A DNA stretch of 6,714 nt, taken from JBNKDD01 sp050288085. Lineage in GTDB: Bacteria; Chloroflexota; Anaerolineae; Aggregatilineales; UBA3940. The stretch spans positions 1 to 6,714 of the forward strand of contig JBNKDD010000310.1 in the NCBI GenBank assembly GCA_050288085.1. The letters are read 5' to 3'. The notes beneath the pieces are model-generated. The model was not told the origin of the DNA. It saw only the letters and a program-made list of their open reading frames with translations, and searched no databases. The stretch's first letter is position 1. Every line of letters begins with the position of its first letter. Of the stretch, positions 1 to 6,129 are shown piece after piece. The position numbers and the translations under genes are program-made.

Positions 1-69
1 GTTGATCAAAAGCAACCCTTTGCATACAAGCGTAGAAATCTTAGTTTTTGTATAGTTGAGATAAGGGTC

Positions 70-97
70 TTGAATCTGCAAGATGGCCCAATATAAA
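70..97 (+). promoter_or_regulatory. Possible sigma70-type promoter before the frameshifted gene
   Basis: TTGAAT (70-75) and TATAAA (92-97) are separated by 16 bases, a near-consensus arrangement. The predicted RNA start is near 104, leaving only about ten bases before the ATG at 114, and no Shine-Dalgarno sequence is visible there. The gene may therefore be translated from an almost leaderless RNA, or the promoter is a chance match in AT-rich DNA. Confidence 0.3.
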
Positions 98-113
98 TAA
101 TCGAGTCTGGTAA

Positions 114-1095
114 ATGACAAACCTTTTCATCGATGTGACAGATGGGCTGACCCTCGATGCTGGAAGTGTTCGGTATTCAGAGGACTACATCTATATTGAA
201 CCGCCAAAAACACCCTTGTTTGACCAACTTATCACGTTTCTCGATACCCAACCCTACTATCCAAACAGGGCGCACAGCCGTTACAAAGCCTTGGGCATTG
301 GGATAGCTGCGCTATGTTTCCGGTATGGCAGTTATCTCTGTACTCTCATGGATGAGAATGCATCCCACCAACTGGCTTTCACCAGGAATCTGGATGCAGC
401 ACAACCATTACAGGTTAGTGCCATCACCAACTCCGAAATGCGCCGGATTAATATCGAAACCAGTTCTAATATTGCCCGGTTAGTTACATTCAGGCAGGAG
501 CGAGGCCAGGGCAAGTTCGAACAGCTCCTGGAACAGGCTTACTCGTATCTTCCCAGACAAGGGCACACACTGGGCTCTCTGAAACGCAACAAGGATATTG
601 AAAAGGAACTGATAACACACCTGCTGTCCTCGGCAGTCATATACCACATCAAAGATGATCCGGAAGCTCAGGTAGCATTATGGGGGGGACACGCGAGAAA
701 TCACGATTACGGAGGTTCCAGAAAATGAGGCAGCACACACACTGGCCAATATCCTGACGGTTCACCTGGTGAGAAACACTTACCTGGAGGATTTGCACGC
801 CGGTCGTCCACCGTCGGATGGCCGCATACCACACCAACTGCGTTTCACGTCACAGGCCATTTCAACTTTGATGCGAGAAATTGAGGCGAACATGGCGGTG
901 CTTATCTGGAATTGGAACACCCTTTTTGATCCAGGGGCTGACTTTTCATCCCTGAGTCCCCTTTCACAGCCTCTACCCGGTTATCCTCATACAGCAACCT
1001 ATCTGAGCAACAGTTTTTTGGCACATGGGGCATATGAGTGGTCGCTGACAGACACATCATCGATTGTGAAACTGGTAAAGCCTGTTGTGGATTGA
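114..1095 (+). pseudogene. Unknown protein, about 326 residues, split by a +1 frameshift in a G run
   Basis: I do not recognise the family. The first frame runs from ATG 114 to the stop at 726-728 (204 codons). After the seven-G run at 682-688 the sensible reading moves to the next frame, which stays open to the TGA at 1093-1095. Removing one G joins the halves as ...EAQVALW-GDTREITITEVPE..., giving about 326 residues. The GTG at 769 is only an internal codon of that second frame, not a convincing start. The protein looks soluble: there is no signal peptide or clear membrane helix, and it contains acidic and aromatic-rich stretches such as EDYIYIEPPKTPLFDQL. No Shine-Dalgarno sequence precedes ATG 114. 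It may be a genuine pseudogene, a phase-variable gene, or intact with a homopolymer sequencing error. The function cannot be deduced from neighbours. Confidence 0.6.
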
Positions 1096-1127
1096 TAACG
1101 TTTAAGGAGTCAACTCTCTGTTGTAAT

Positions 1128-1274
1128 GTGCTGGCTGCCCTCTCGCCGGACACGCTGGCCCCTATCGCCAATGCTAACCAGGAAATCTTTCTTGGGTTGG
1201 GGGCGTCCGGCACACTTTTAATTTTGGGAGTTACAGGAATAATATTTACTATCTTTGTCTGCAATAATCTCTAA
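1128..1274 (+). CDS. Possible small single-helix membrane peptide, 48 residues
   Basis: From GTG 1128 the frame encodes a short N-terminal part (LAALSPDTLAPIANANQ) and then one strongly hydrophobic segment (about residues 20-44, with GLGASG and GVTG small-residue patterns), ending VCNNL and TAA. This composition is that of a real membrane helix rather than random shadow sequence, and no other supported gene covers it. An AAGGAG lies at 1104-1109, but 18 bases from the GTG, which is too far for a usual start. The frame is also open upstream to an ATG at 1038 that overlaps the preceding gene, so the start is unsettled. Options are a small membrane peptide (toxin-like or accessory), or the tail of a decayed larger gene. 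I do not recognise it by sequence. Confidence 0.35.
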   Translation: MLAALSPDTLAPIANANQEIFLGLGASGTLLILGVTGIIFTIFVCNNL

Positions 1275-1283
1275 TGCTATACT
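1255..1283 (+). promoter_or_regulatory. Probable sigma70-type promoter before the Rieske fragment and the regulator gene
   Basis: TTGTCT (1255-1260) and TATACT (1278-1283) are separated by exactly 17 bases, matching four and five of six consensus positions. The RNA would start near 1290. No hairpin terminator is visible between here and 1665, so this promoter could feed both the Rieske remnant and the large LuxR-type regulator. The -35 half lies inside the end of the small membrane-peptide frame. Confidence 0.45.
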
Positions 1284-1320
1284 GCGCTAAATTGAAGACA
1301 GGTTGATTCGGAAATTTGCA

Positions 1321-1521
1321 ATGCATCTCAATACCACACTGCCGCCTTACCCTGATGGATGGTATGTTGTTGCCTTTTCATCTGAATTAAAACCCGGTGA
1401 TGTTCTGTCGCGGCGTTTTGCCGGTCAAGATACTATCCTGTTCCTCACCCAATCTGGTCAACCTGCCATAATCGATGCTTATTGCCCACATCTAGTTGCC
1501 CATCTCGGTTATGGTGGCTGA
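1321..1521 (+). pseudogene. Truncated Rieske [2Fe-2S] oxygenase domain (N-terminal half only)
   Basis: The 66-residue product starts PPYPDGWYVVAF and ends YCPHLVAHLGYGG. This matches the first half of the Rieske domain of KshA/DAF-36-type oxygenases, in which CPHxxAHLGxGG carries the first Cys and His ligands (C55 and H57 here) of the [2Fe-2S] cluster. The family then needs a second Cys-x2-His pair and a catalytic iron domain of roughly 250 further residues. Here a TGA follows GYGG directly and none of these parts is found downstream in any frame, so the product cannot hold the cluster. V59 replaces the Gly usual in CPHLGAHLG, which also suggests relaxed selection. I chose ATG 1321 with a weak GGA at 1310-1312; a TTG at 1303 would add six residues. 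It is most likely a remnant of a deletion or recombination event. Confidence 0.7.
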
Positions 1522-1645
1522 GAATTCCTCTGAAACCTCGTCAGAATTGGCTTTGCGGATGATAGTGCGGCTGGCACAGGCTGCTAGCACAACGGAGCTG
1601 AAACGATTTTCAAAACATCTACATCCAGGTGTCTTTAGTAGCTAG
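1511..1645 (+). CDS. Small ORF of unknown function, 44 residues, overlapping the Rieske fragment end
   Basis: ATG 1511 opens a frame inside the last codons of the Rieske remnant and runs to TAG 1643-1645. The product is polar at the front (AENSSETSSEL) and then has an amphipathic stretch around LALRMIVRLAQAASTTELKR. No Shine-Dalgarno sequence is evident, although translation could couple to the overlapping upstream frame. It does not resemble the missing back half of a Rieske domain. It may be the tail of a different gene brought in at the breakpoint near 1518, a real small protein ending 20 bases before the regulator gene, or chance. The stretch 1522-1664 holds nothing else that I can support apart from the regulator's ribosome binding site. 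Confidence 0.2.
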   Translation: MVAENSSETSSELALRMIVRLAQAASTTELKRFSKHLHPGVFSS

Positions 1646-1664
1646 TTGAGAACAGGGGGTAGAT

Positions 1665-4208
1665 ATGGCAGGGGTTCAGATATCGCGTCCATTAGCAGGA
1701 GATTGGCTTCACTATCCGGCGCCGATCATAGGGCGGGAAGATGAGATCATTGAGATACGAATGCTTCTGGCTGATCCGGCCTGTCGACTGCTGACATTGG
1801 TGGGGACGGGCGGTATCGGTAAGACGCGGCTCGCCATTGAAATTGCAGCACAGACAGCTGATAAATTTGTGGACGGTGTGTACTTCGTGGCGCTTCAGCC
1901 GGATGACGATGTTGAATTCTTGATGTCTGCTATCGCCGGTGTGCTTGGCCTGACACTGAGTCCGGGGGATATAGAAACTCAGATTATCGACCATTTATCA
2001 GCCCGGAAAACCTTACTTGTGCTAGACAATCTGGATCACCTGATTGATGGTGCTGATGTTGTCATAAGCCTGCTGGCCGGAACGTCTAACCTCAAGCTGA
2101 TGGTGACATCCCGTCAGGCGCTTAACCTCCAGCAGGAATGGCGGTTTCCTGTTTCTGGACTTACCTATCCTGAGGTCATCCAGGATAACTATAAAACGTA
2201 CAGCGCCATCCAATTATTTGCAGATCGAGCCCGCCAGGGCAATCCGGGTTTTTCCCTTGATGAAAACAAGGATGATGTCCTGCTCATCTGCCAGCTTACC
2301 GGTGGTTTGCCGCTAGCATTGGAACTGGCTGCCTCATGGGTCCAGGTGCTCACCTGCCGGGAGATTGCCGGAGAGATTCAACGCAGTGTCGATTTCCTGG
2401 CAACTAATCAGCGCGATATACCAGAACGCCATCGCAGTATGCAAGCCGTCTTTGATCATTCATGGGAAATGCTTACCGAACAAGAGCGCAGGGTCTTTAA
2501 ACGACTGGCAATATTTCGAGGCGGATTTCAGCGTCAAGCAGCGCAGGCTGTGGCTGGTGCCTCACTGCTGACATTATCGGGATTGGTGAATAAGTCTCTA
2601 CTATATCACGACGATACAAATGGTCGGTATTACCTGCAAGAATTGCTGCGTCAATATGCGGAGGAGCGTTTGGCTAGTTCACCGGATGACCTTGAGTCGA
2701 CACGCGACAGCCATGCAAATTACTACGCCGATTTCCTGCATCAGCGTGAGGCAGATATGATCGGCAGCAAACAGCAAGAGGCCACGCTGGAGATCGCTGA
2801 GGAGATCGACAACGTTCGGGCAGCCTGGGCATGGATGGTTGAGAGCCTCTCATTTGAGTATATCAAGCGCGCTGCCGAGACTTTAAGCTGGTACTATGAA
2901 TACCAGAGCCGCTTTCGCGAAAATGCACGTATTTTTGCCAGTGCTGCTCATGCCATTGACGCGACGGATCCAAGCCCCTTGCAAGCATCAGTGTTATCGG
3001 ACCTGCTAACCTGGACCGGCTGGGCCTATATCCGGTTGGGGGAAGTTGACGAAGCACAGCGTGTGTTGGAACGGAGCCGGGAACTGATTGAGACTTATAC
3101 ACTTGAAAGATCAAGGGGATTGGCTTCAGACCCACTCGCAGCATTGAGCCTGGTTGCAACTTTACAGGGAAAATATGAAGATGCCGAGCAGCTTGGAAGT
3201 CAGGCTTTAACATTTGCCCTGGGCAGCGGTAATCCCGGCTCGCTGGTATTGGCCTATTATGTTCTCACCGATGTGGCGATAGAGCAGGGGCAATATAAAA
3301 CAGCCAATGACCTGGCCCAAAAAGCCTATGCTGCTGCCAAGGAGGGCAGTCACCGCTGGTTTATGGCCTATATTCATAATCAGTTAGGGAGGACTGCCCG
3401 CGCGCTGGGCGATTATGAAACAGCCAGGCAGCACTTCCAGGCCAGCCATACTATCCGCGAAGCGTTTAACGACCCGGAAGGGATGGCCGTTGCACTGAAT
3501 CACCTGGGACAGGTTGCTGTATTACAGGGAGATTTCAGTGGAGCTGCCGGACTTTACCAGCAGGGGCTAAATATTTATCGTGAGATTGGTGACAGGGGTG
3601 GATTGATCACCTCACTGGAAGGGTTGGGGAACGTCCATTGTGCCCAGGGTAACTGCCACTTTGCACAGGATTACTTCAGCGAGGCCCTGCAACTAGCCGC
3701 CGACGGCCAACTTGCCCAGTTTGCAGCATCCGTGCTGGAGGGGGCAGGAAAACTGATGATACGATTTGGCCATACTAAACCGGGTCGTGACCTACTGCTG
3801 GCTGTGGCTCGGCATCCGGCCAGCAGTAAAGAGGTCAAAATGCGTGCCCAGCAGTTCCTCGCTGAATATACCGAGAGCATTGATGTTGGTGCATTAGAGG
3901 CAGAGGAACACGCTGACCTCAGTTCGCTGATAACCACAGCACTGGTCAATCTCAATATGCTGGCTGAGTACACACCGGCTACCCCGGTACCCATACCTGA
4001 TCAAGGGCTGGCAGATCCGCTCACCGCCCGTGAGCTTGAGGTGCTGGCACTGATCGCTAATGGTCTGAGCAACCAACAGATCGCTGACGAATTGATCATT
4101 GCACGGGGCACCGTCAAATACTACACCAGCCAGATTTATAGCAAACTCGGCGTGCAAAGCCGCACGCAGGCCGTGGCCAAAGCACGGGCACTCAAATTAC
4201 TTTCCTGA
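1665..4208 (+). CDS. STAND-type transcriptional regulator: NB-ARC-like NTPase, TPR repeats, LuxR HTH
   Basis: This 847-residue protein is a one-piece signal-sensing ATPase and DNA-binding regulator of the MalT/LAL-like kind. The NTPase module has Walker A GTGGIGKT (47-54), Walker B LLVLDNLDH (117-125), a sensor-type VTSR (147-150) and a GGLPLAL motif (213-219), followed by a winged-helix-like region to about 345. About seven TPR-like helical repeats span roughly 443-735 (for example LGRTARALGDYETARQHF), the likely site of ligand or partner binding. The last 64 residues (784-847) form a LuxR/GerE HTH with LTARELEVLALIANGLSNQQ and KLGVQSRTQAV. STAND proteins usually sit inactive with ADP and multimerise when the sensor binds its signal. 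ATG 1665 is supported by AGGGGGT at 1654-1660. All motifs look intact. The inducer is unknown; the nearby SemiSWEET and methyltransferase genes are plausible targets by position only. Confidence 0.93.
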   Translation: MAGVQISRPLAGDWLHYPAPIIGREDEIIEIRMLLADPACRLLTLVGTGGIGKTRLAIEIAAQTADKFVDGVYFVALQPDDDVEFLMSAIAGVLGLTLSPGDIETQIIDHLSARKTLLVLDNLDHLIDGADVVISLLAGTSNLKLMVTSRQALNLQQEWRFPVSGLTYPEVIQDNYKTYSAIQLFADRARQGNPGFSLDENKDDVLLICQLTGGLPLALELAASWVQVLTCREIAGEIQRSVDFLATNQRDIPERHRSMQAVFDHSWEMLTEQERRVFKRLAIFRGGFQRQAAQAVAGASLLTLSGLVNKSLLYHDDTNGRYYLQELLRQYAEERLASSPDDLESTRDSHANYYADFLHQREADMIGSKQQEATLEIAEEIDNVRAAWAWMVESLSFEYIKRAAETLSWYYEYQSRFRENARIFASAAHAIDATDPSPLQASVLSDLLTWTGWAYIRLGEVDEAQRVLERSRELIETYTLERSRGLASDPLAALSLVATLQGKYEDAEQLGSQALTFALGSGNPGSLVLAYYVLTDVAIEQGQYKTANDLAQKAYAAAKEGSHRWFMAYIHNQLGRTARALGDYETARQHFQASHTIREAFNDPEGMAVALNHLGQVAVLQGDFSGAAGLYQQGLNIYREIGDRGGLITSLEGLGNVHCAQGNCHFAQDYFSEALQLAADGQLAQFAASVLEGAGKLMIRFGHTKPGRDLLLAVARHPASSKEVKMRAQQFLAEYTESIDVGALEAEEHADLSSLITTALVNLNMLAEYTPATPVPIPDQGLADPLTARELEVLALIANGLSNQQIADELIIARGTVKYYTSQIYSKLGVQSRTQAVAKARALKLLS

Positions 4209-4283
4209 TCAACCAAACTCCCCCCAACCCTGCTCAATTGAAGATCAACCATCAAATATACCTTTTGCCTGATCACAGGCGAG

Positions 4284-4317
4284 CACTCCCTCCATAAACT
4301 TGTCGCATAACTGTTTA
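4284..4317 (+). promoter_or_regulatory. Shared upstream block, copy 1 (before the SemiSWEET gene)
   Basis: CACTC (4284-4288), CATAAA (4293-4298) and ACTGTTTA (4310-4317) recur with identical spacing before the methyltransferase gene at 4764-4797, with 23 of 34 positions equal. The block ends just before the GAAGAGGA ribosome binding region (4319-4326). This copy also contains a dyad, CATAAAC (4293-4299) and GTTTATG (4313-4319), as expected of an operator for a dimeric HTH protein. It could be an operator or a conserved promoter; CATAAA is a weak -10 candidate, with no clear -35 in either copy. A short perfect hairpin, GCCTG-ATCA-CAGGC, lies just upstream at 4267-4280. Confidence 0.5.
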
Positions 4318-4336
4318 TGAAGAGGATTGCCGAATC

Positions 4337-4615
4337 ATGAAATTAGATTTATCCGTAGTCGCCGGAGTGGTTTCAAGTACGATCTTTGTCACCAGCACCT
4401 TTCCAATGTTGATCAAAGCCCTGCGTACCAAAGACCTGGGTTCCTACAGTCTGACTCAGATCATCATGAGCAATGTGGGCAACATCGTCCATTCTATATA
4501 TGTCTTCAGCCTGCCAGTTGGCCCCATCTGGGCTCTGCACAGCTTCTACCTGATCACTACAGCTTTGATGCTGGTCTGGTATGTCCGCTTCGAGATGTCG
4601 GGGACTAAATCATGA
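4337..4615 (+). CDS. SemiSWEET / PQ-loop family small membrane protein
   Basis: The 92-residue product has the size and three-helix layout of bacterial SemiSWEET sugar transporters, which dimerise to form a pore for mono- or disaccharides across the inner membrane. Helix 1 is about 5-27, helix 2 about 41-58 and helix 3 about 62-84. After helix 1 comes the family's PQ-loop signature in the form FPMLIKALRTKDLGSYSL; the usual Pro-Gln is Pro-Met here (P23-M24). Some related small PQ-loop proteins have no shown transport activity, so the sugar role is inferred from the fold. ATG 4337 is chosen because the hydrophobic helix starts directly after it and GAAGAGGA lies at 4319-4326, a slightly long spacing of ten bases. 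It is 128 bases after the regulator gene and is followed within 27 bases by a strong terminator, so it appears to be a single-gene unit. Confidence 0.82.
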   Translation: MKLDLSVVAGVVSSTIFVTSTFPMLIKALRTKDLGSYSLTQIIMSNVGNIVHSIYVFSLPVGPIWALHSFYLITTALMLVWYVRFEMSGTKS

Positions 4616-4641
4616 AGTACAGGACCATATTTACGGTAGCA

Positions 4642-4685
4642 AAAAGCGCTGTGAGGGAAAGACTCTTTCCACAGCGCTTTTGTTT
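4642..4685 (+). terminator. Strong Rho-independent terminator after the SemiSWEET gene, probably bidirectional
   Basis: A perfect 12-bp stem pairs AAAAGCGCTGTG (4642-4653) with CACAGCGCTTTT (4670-4681). Five more pairs form after a three-base bulge (GAAAG 4657-4661 with CTTTC 4665-4669), leaving loop ACT. The RNA then reads TTTTGTTT, the expected U-rich tail. The left side begins with five A, so the opposite strand also ends in a U run. It separates the SemiSWEET gene from the methyltransferase gene. Confidence 0.88.
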
Positions 4686-4696
4686 CTACCCTCGCT

Positions 4697-4719
4697 GGGG
4701 TTTGCTGTAACCAAACCCC
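4697..4719. repeat. Inverted repeat in the leader region of the methyltransferase gene
   Basis: GGGGTTTG (4697-4704) and CAAACCCC (4712-4719) form a perfect 8-bp stem with a 7-base loop. No U-rich tail follows on either strand, so a terminator is unlikely. The right arm is part of AACCAAACCCCC, which resembles AACCAAACTCCCCC at 4211-4224 after the regulator gene. It could be a protein-binding site or an RNA leader structure. Confidence 0.4.
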
Positions 4720-4763
4720 CAAACCTATCTTTTGGCAGATCAATTGAATTCCGACTTCGTCTA

Positions 4764-4797
4764 CACTCAGCGCATAAATGTGAAATATGACTGTTTA
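4764..4797 (+). promoter_or_regulatory. Shared upstream block, copy 2 (before the methyltransferase gene)
   Basis: CACTC (4764-4768), CATAAA (4773-4778) and ACTGTTTA (4790-4797) repeat the block at 4284-4317 at exactly the same spacing. The final A overlaps the AGGAG ribosome binding site (4797-4801). The dyad is weaker here (TAAA and TTTA arms only). Position directly before the ribosome binding site suggests control of transcription start or of translation. Confidence 0.5.
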
Positions 4798-4807
4798 GGA
4801 GTGAAAA

Positions 4808-5920
4808 ATGAGTGTAGTAGCAATGGTTTTGACAGAGGAACAGGAAACGAAGCGAGACGAGTTCATCGAACGTATCCTTGAATCAACAGCTGGTTTTTTC
4901 GAGATCAGCACCATGTTCATCGGCCACAAGCTGGGACTGTATAAAGCCCTGGTGGAGTACGGTGCAATGACATCGACCGCATTGGCGAAGCTCACTGGTA
5001 CACAGGAAAGATATATCCGTGAGTGGCTGGAGCAGCAGACCGTAGCTGGCATCCTGATGGTAAAGGACGAGGAAGCTGACGCTCTACAGCGCTGTTATGG
5101 GCTCGACCCGGCCTATCATGAGGTAATGGCGAACACCGAGAGTTTGAACTATCTCGCCCCGCTGGCTCAACTGGCGGTTGGCGCAGTGCTGCCCATAAAG
5201 AAATTGCTGGATGCCTACCGGAATGGTGGAGGCGTTTCCTATCACGAGTATGGAGAAATCCTTGTAGAGGGGCAGGCGGATATCAACCGTGCGATGTTCC
5301 TTCAGGAGCTGGGCCAGGTTTGGCTTCCATCCGTTCCTGATGTCCACTCACGGTTACAGGCTGAGAAACCGGCCAGAGTGGCAGATATTGGTTGTGGTGT
5401 GGGCTGGTCAACAATCGGCATTGCGCAGGCTTATCCCAACACTCTGGTAGATGGTATCGATCCCGATGCAGTGTCTATCGAGAAAGCGCGGGCTAATCTT
5501 AAAAAGGCAGGTCCTAACGGTCGCGTGAATTTTCTACAGAAGGATGCTGGTGACCCGTCGTTAAGCGAACAATATGATCTTGTAACGGCGTTTGAGTGTG
5601 TTCATGATATGGCCGATCCGGTGGGCGTGCTGAGAGCCATGCATAACTTGCTTACTGAGGATGGCACGGTCATCATCGCAGATGAGCGGGTCGGAGAAAC
5701 TTTCACCGCGAGTGGCAATGAGGTTGAATGGATGATGTATGGTTGGAGTGTTTTGCACTGTCTGCCCGTTGGGATGGCCGGGCACGATCACTCTGCTGGG
5801 ACGGGCACCGTCATGCGTCCAGACACTTTACGTGAGTTTGCTCGCCAGGCAGGTTTCAGCAAAGTCGAGATCCTGCCCATCGACAATTTCTTCTTCCGCT
5901 TCTACCGGTTGTATAAATAG
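4808..5920 (+). CDS. Class I SAM-dependent methyltransferase, Rv2258c-like
   Basis: The 370-residue protein combines an N-terminal helical and winged-helix dimerisation part (about 20-90; FIGHKLGLYKAL, then LAKLTGTQERYIREWL) with a Rossmann methyltransferase domain. SAM-binding motif I is DIGCGVG (193-199). An acidic residue closing strand 2 is D218 (GIDPDAVSIEKA), and the FECVHDM stretch (262-268) resembles the His-Asp motif of small-molecule O-methyltransferases. The late segment MMYGWSVLHCLPVGM and then GTGTVMRPDTLREFA is characteristic of the Rv2258c-like group, whose substrates are mostly unknown. It is cytosolic, with no signal peptide. ATG 4808 is fixed by AGGAG at 4797-4801, six bases away. 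It lies behind a strong terminator, so it needs its own promoter, probably around the shared block at 4764-4797. A role in modifying a small molecule is inference; the target is not visible. Confidence 0.9.
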   Translation: MSVVAMVLTEEQETKRDEFIERILESTAGFFEISTMFIGHKLGLYKALVEYGAMTSTALAKLTGTQERYIREWLEQQTVAGILMVKDEEADALQRCYGLDPAYHEVMANTESLNYLAPLAQLAVGAVLPIKKLLDAYRNGGGVSYHEYGEILVEGQADINRAMFLQELGQVWLPSVPDVHSRLQAEKPARVADIGCGVGWSTIGIAQAYPNTLVDGIDPDAVSIEKARANLKKAGPNGRVNFLQKDAGDPSLSEQYDLVTAFECVHDMADPVGVLRAMHNLLTEDGTVIIADERVGETFTASGNEVEWMMYGWSVLHCLPVGMAGHDHSAGTGTVMRPDTLREFARQAGFSKVEILPIDNFFFRFYRLYK

Positions 5921-5946
5921 TGTCGAATGTACAGGTGAGATGTAAA

Positions 5947-5986
5947 AAGGTGATGGCTGGATCAGGGTTGAGCCAGCCGTCGCCTT
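5947..5986 (-). terminator. Hairpin after the methyltransferase gene; U-tail only for leftward transcription
   Basis: AAGGTGATGGCTGG (5947-5960) pairs over 14 positions with CCAGCCGTCGCCTT (5973-5986), including two G-T wobbles, around a 12-base loop. Read rightward it is followed by GCAATTAG, a poor tail. Read leftward, the strand ends in CCTTTTTACA, a proper U run. It may end the methyltransferase RNA weakly and leftward RNA from the insertion-sequence side efficiently. Confidence 0.6.
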
Positions 5987-6059
5987 GCAATTAGTGTAGA
6001 CCCCCAGAATGAAGGTACTGCATCGAAAAGTGACGGATAATTCGCCATCCAGTCTATAG

Positions 6060-6087
6060 TTGACCAAACACAATGACAAGTTAGAAT
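6060..6087 (+). promoter_or_regulatory. Transposase promoter
   Basis: TTGACC (6060-6065) and TAGAAT (6082-6087), separated by 16 bases, each match five of six sigma70 consensus positions. RNA would start near 6094, inside the left arm of the inverted repeat at 6088-6126, so RNA made from this promoter carries at most a few bases of that arm. Confidence 0.55.
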
Positions 6088-6126
6088 CCAGACCTTTGCA
6101 AGAAAGAAAATGTCAGCAAGGTCTGG
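6088..6126 (+). promoter_or_regulatory. Inverted repeat covering the transposase ribosome binding site
   Basis: CCAGACCTT (6088-6096) is the exact reverse complement of AAGGTCTGG (6118-6126). Two further pairs (GC 6098-6099 with GC 6116-6117) form past a bulged T. The right arm starts with AAGG (6118-6121), the ribosome binding site eight bases before ATG 6130. Folding would hide that site. Only RNA begun upstream contains the full left arm. Confidence 0.6.
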
Positions 6127-6129
6127 AAA

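Noticed and set aside
1..96. A frame open from the window edge to the TAA at 94-96, possibly the tail of an upstream gene
   Set aside because: It is only 31 codons, mixed in composition and without a recognisable motif; it also overlaps the AT-rich promoter-like sequence, so it cannot be told from chance.
902..1264. A 120-codon frame on the minus strand
   Set aside because: It lies antisense to the frameshifted gene and the small hydrophobic frame, has no ribosome binding site or domain-like pattern, and its composition looks like a shadow.
2863..3213. A 116-codon minus-strand frame inside the regulator gene
   Set aside because: It is wholly antisense to the TPR region, whose coding is clear, and no family features are seen.
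4264..4281. Hairpin GCCTG-ATCA-CAGGC as a terminator of the regulator gene
   Set aside because: The stem is only five pairs and no U run follows on the plus strand, so it is not a credible terminator.
4327..4608. A plus-strand frame of 93 codons overlapping the SemiSWEET gene
   Set aside because: The other frame gives an unmistakable three-helix PQ-loop protein; this one is its +1 shadow.
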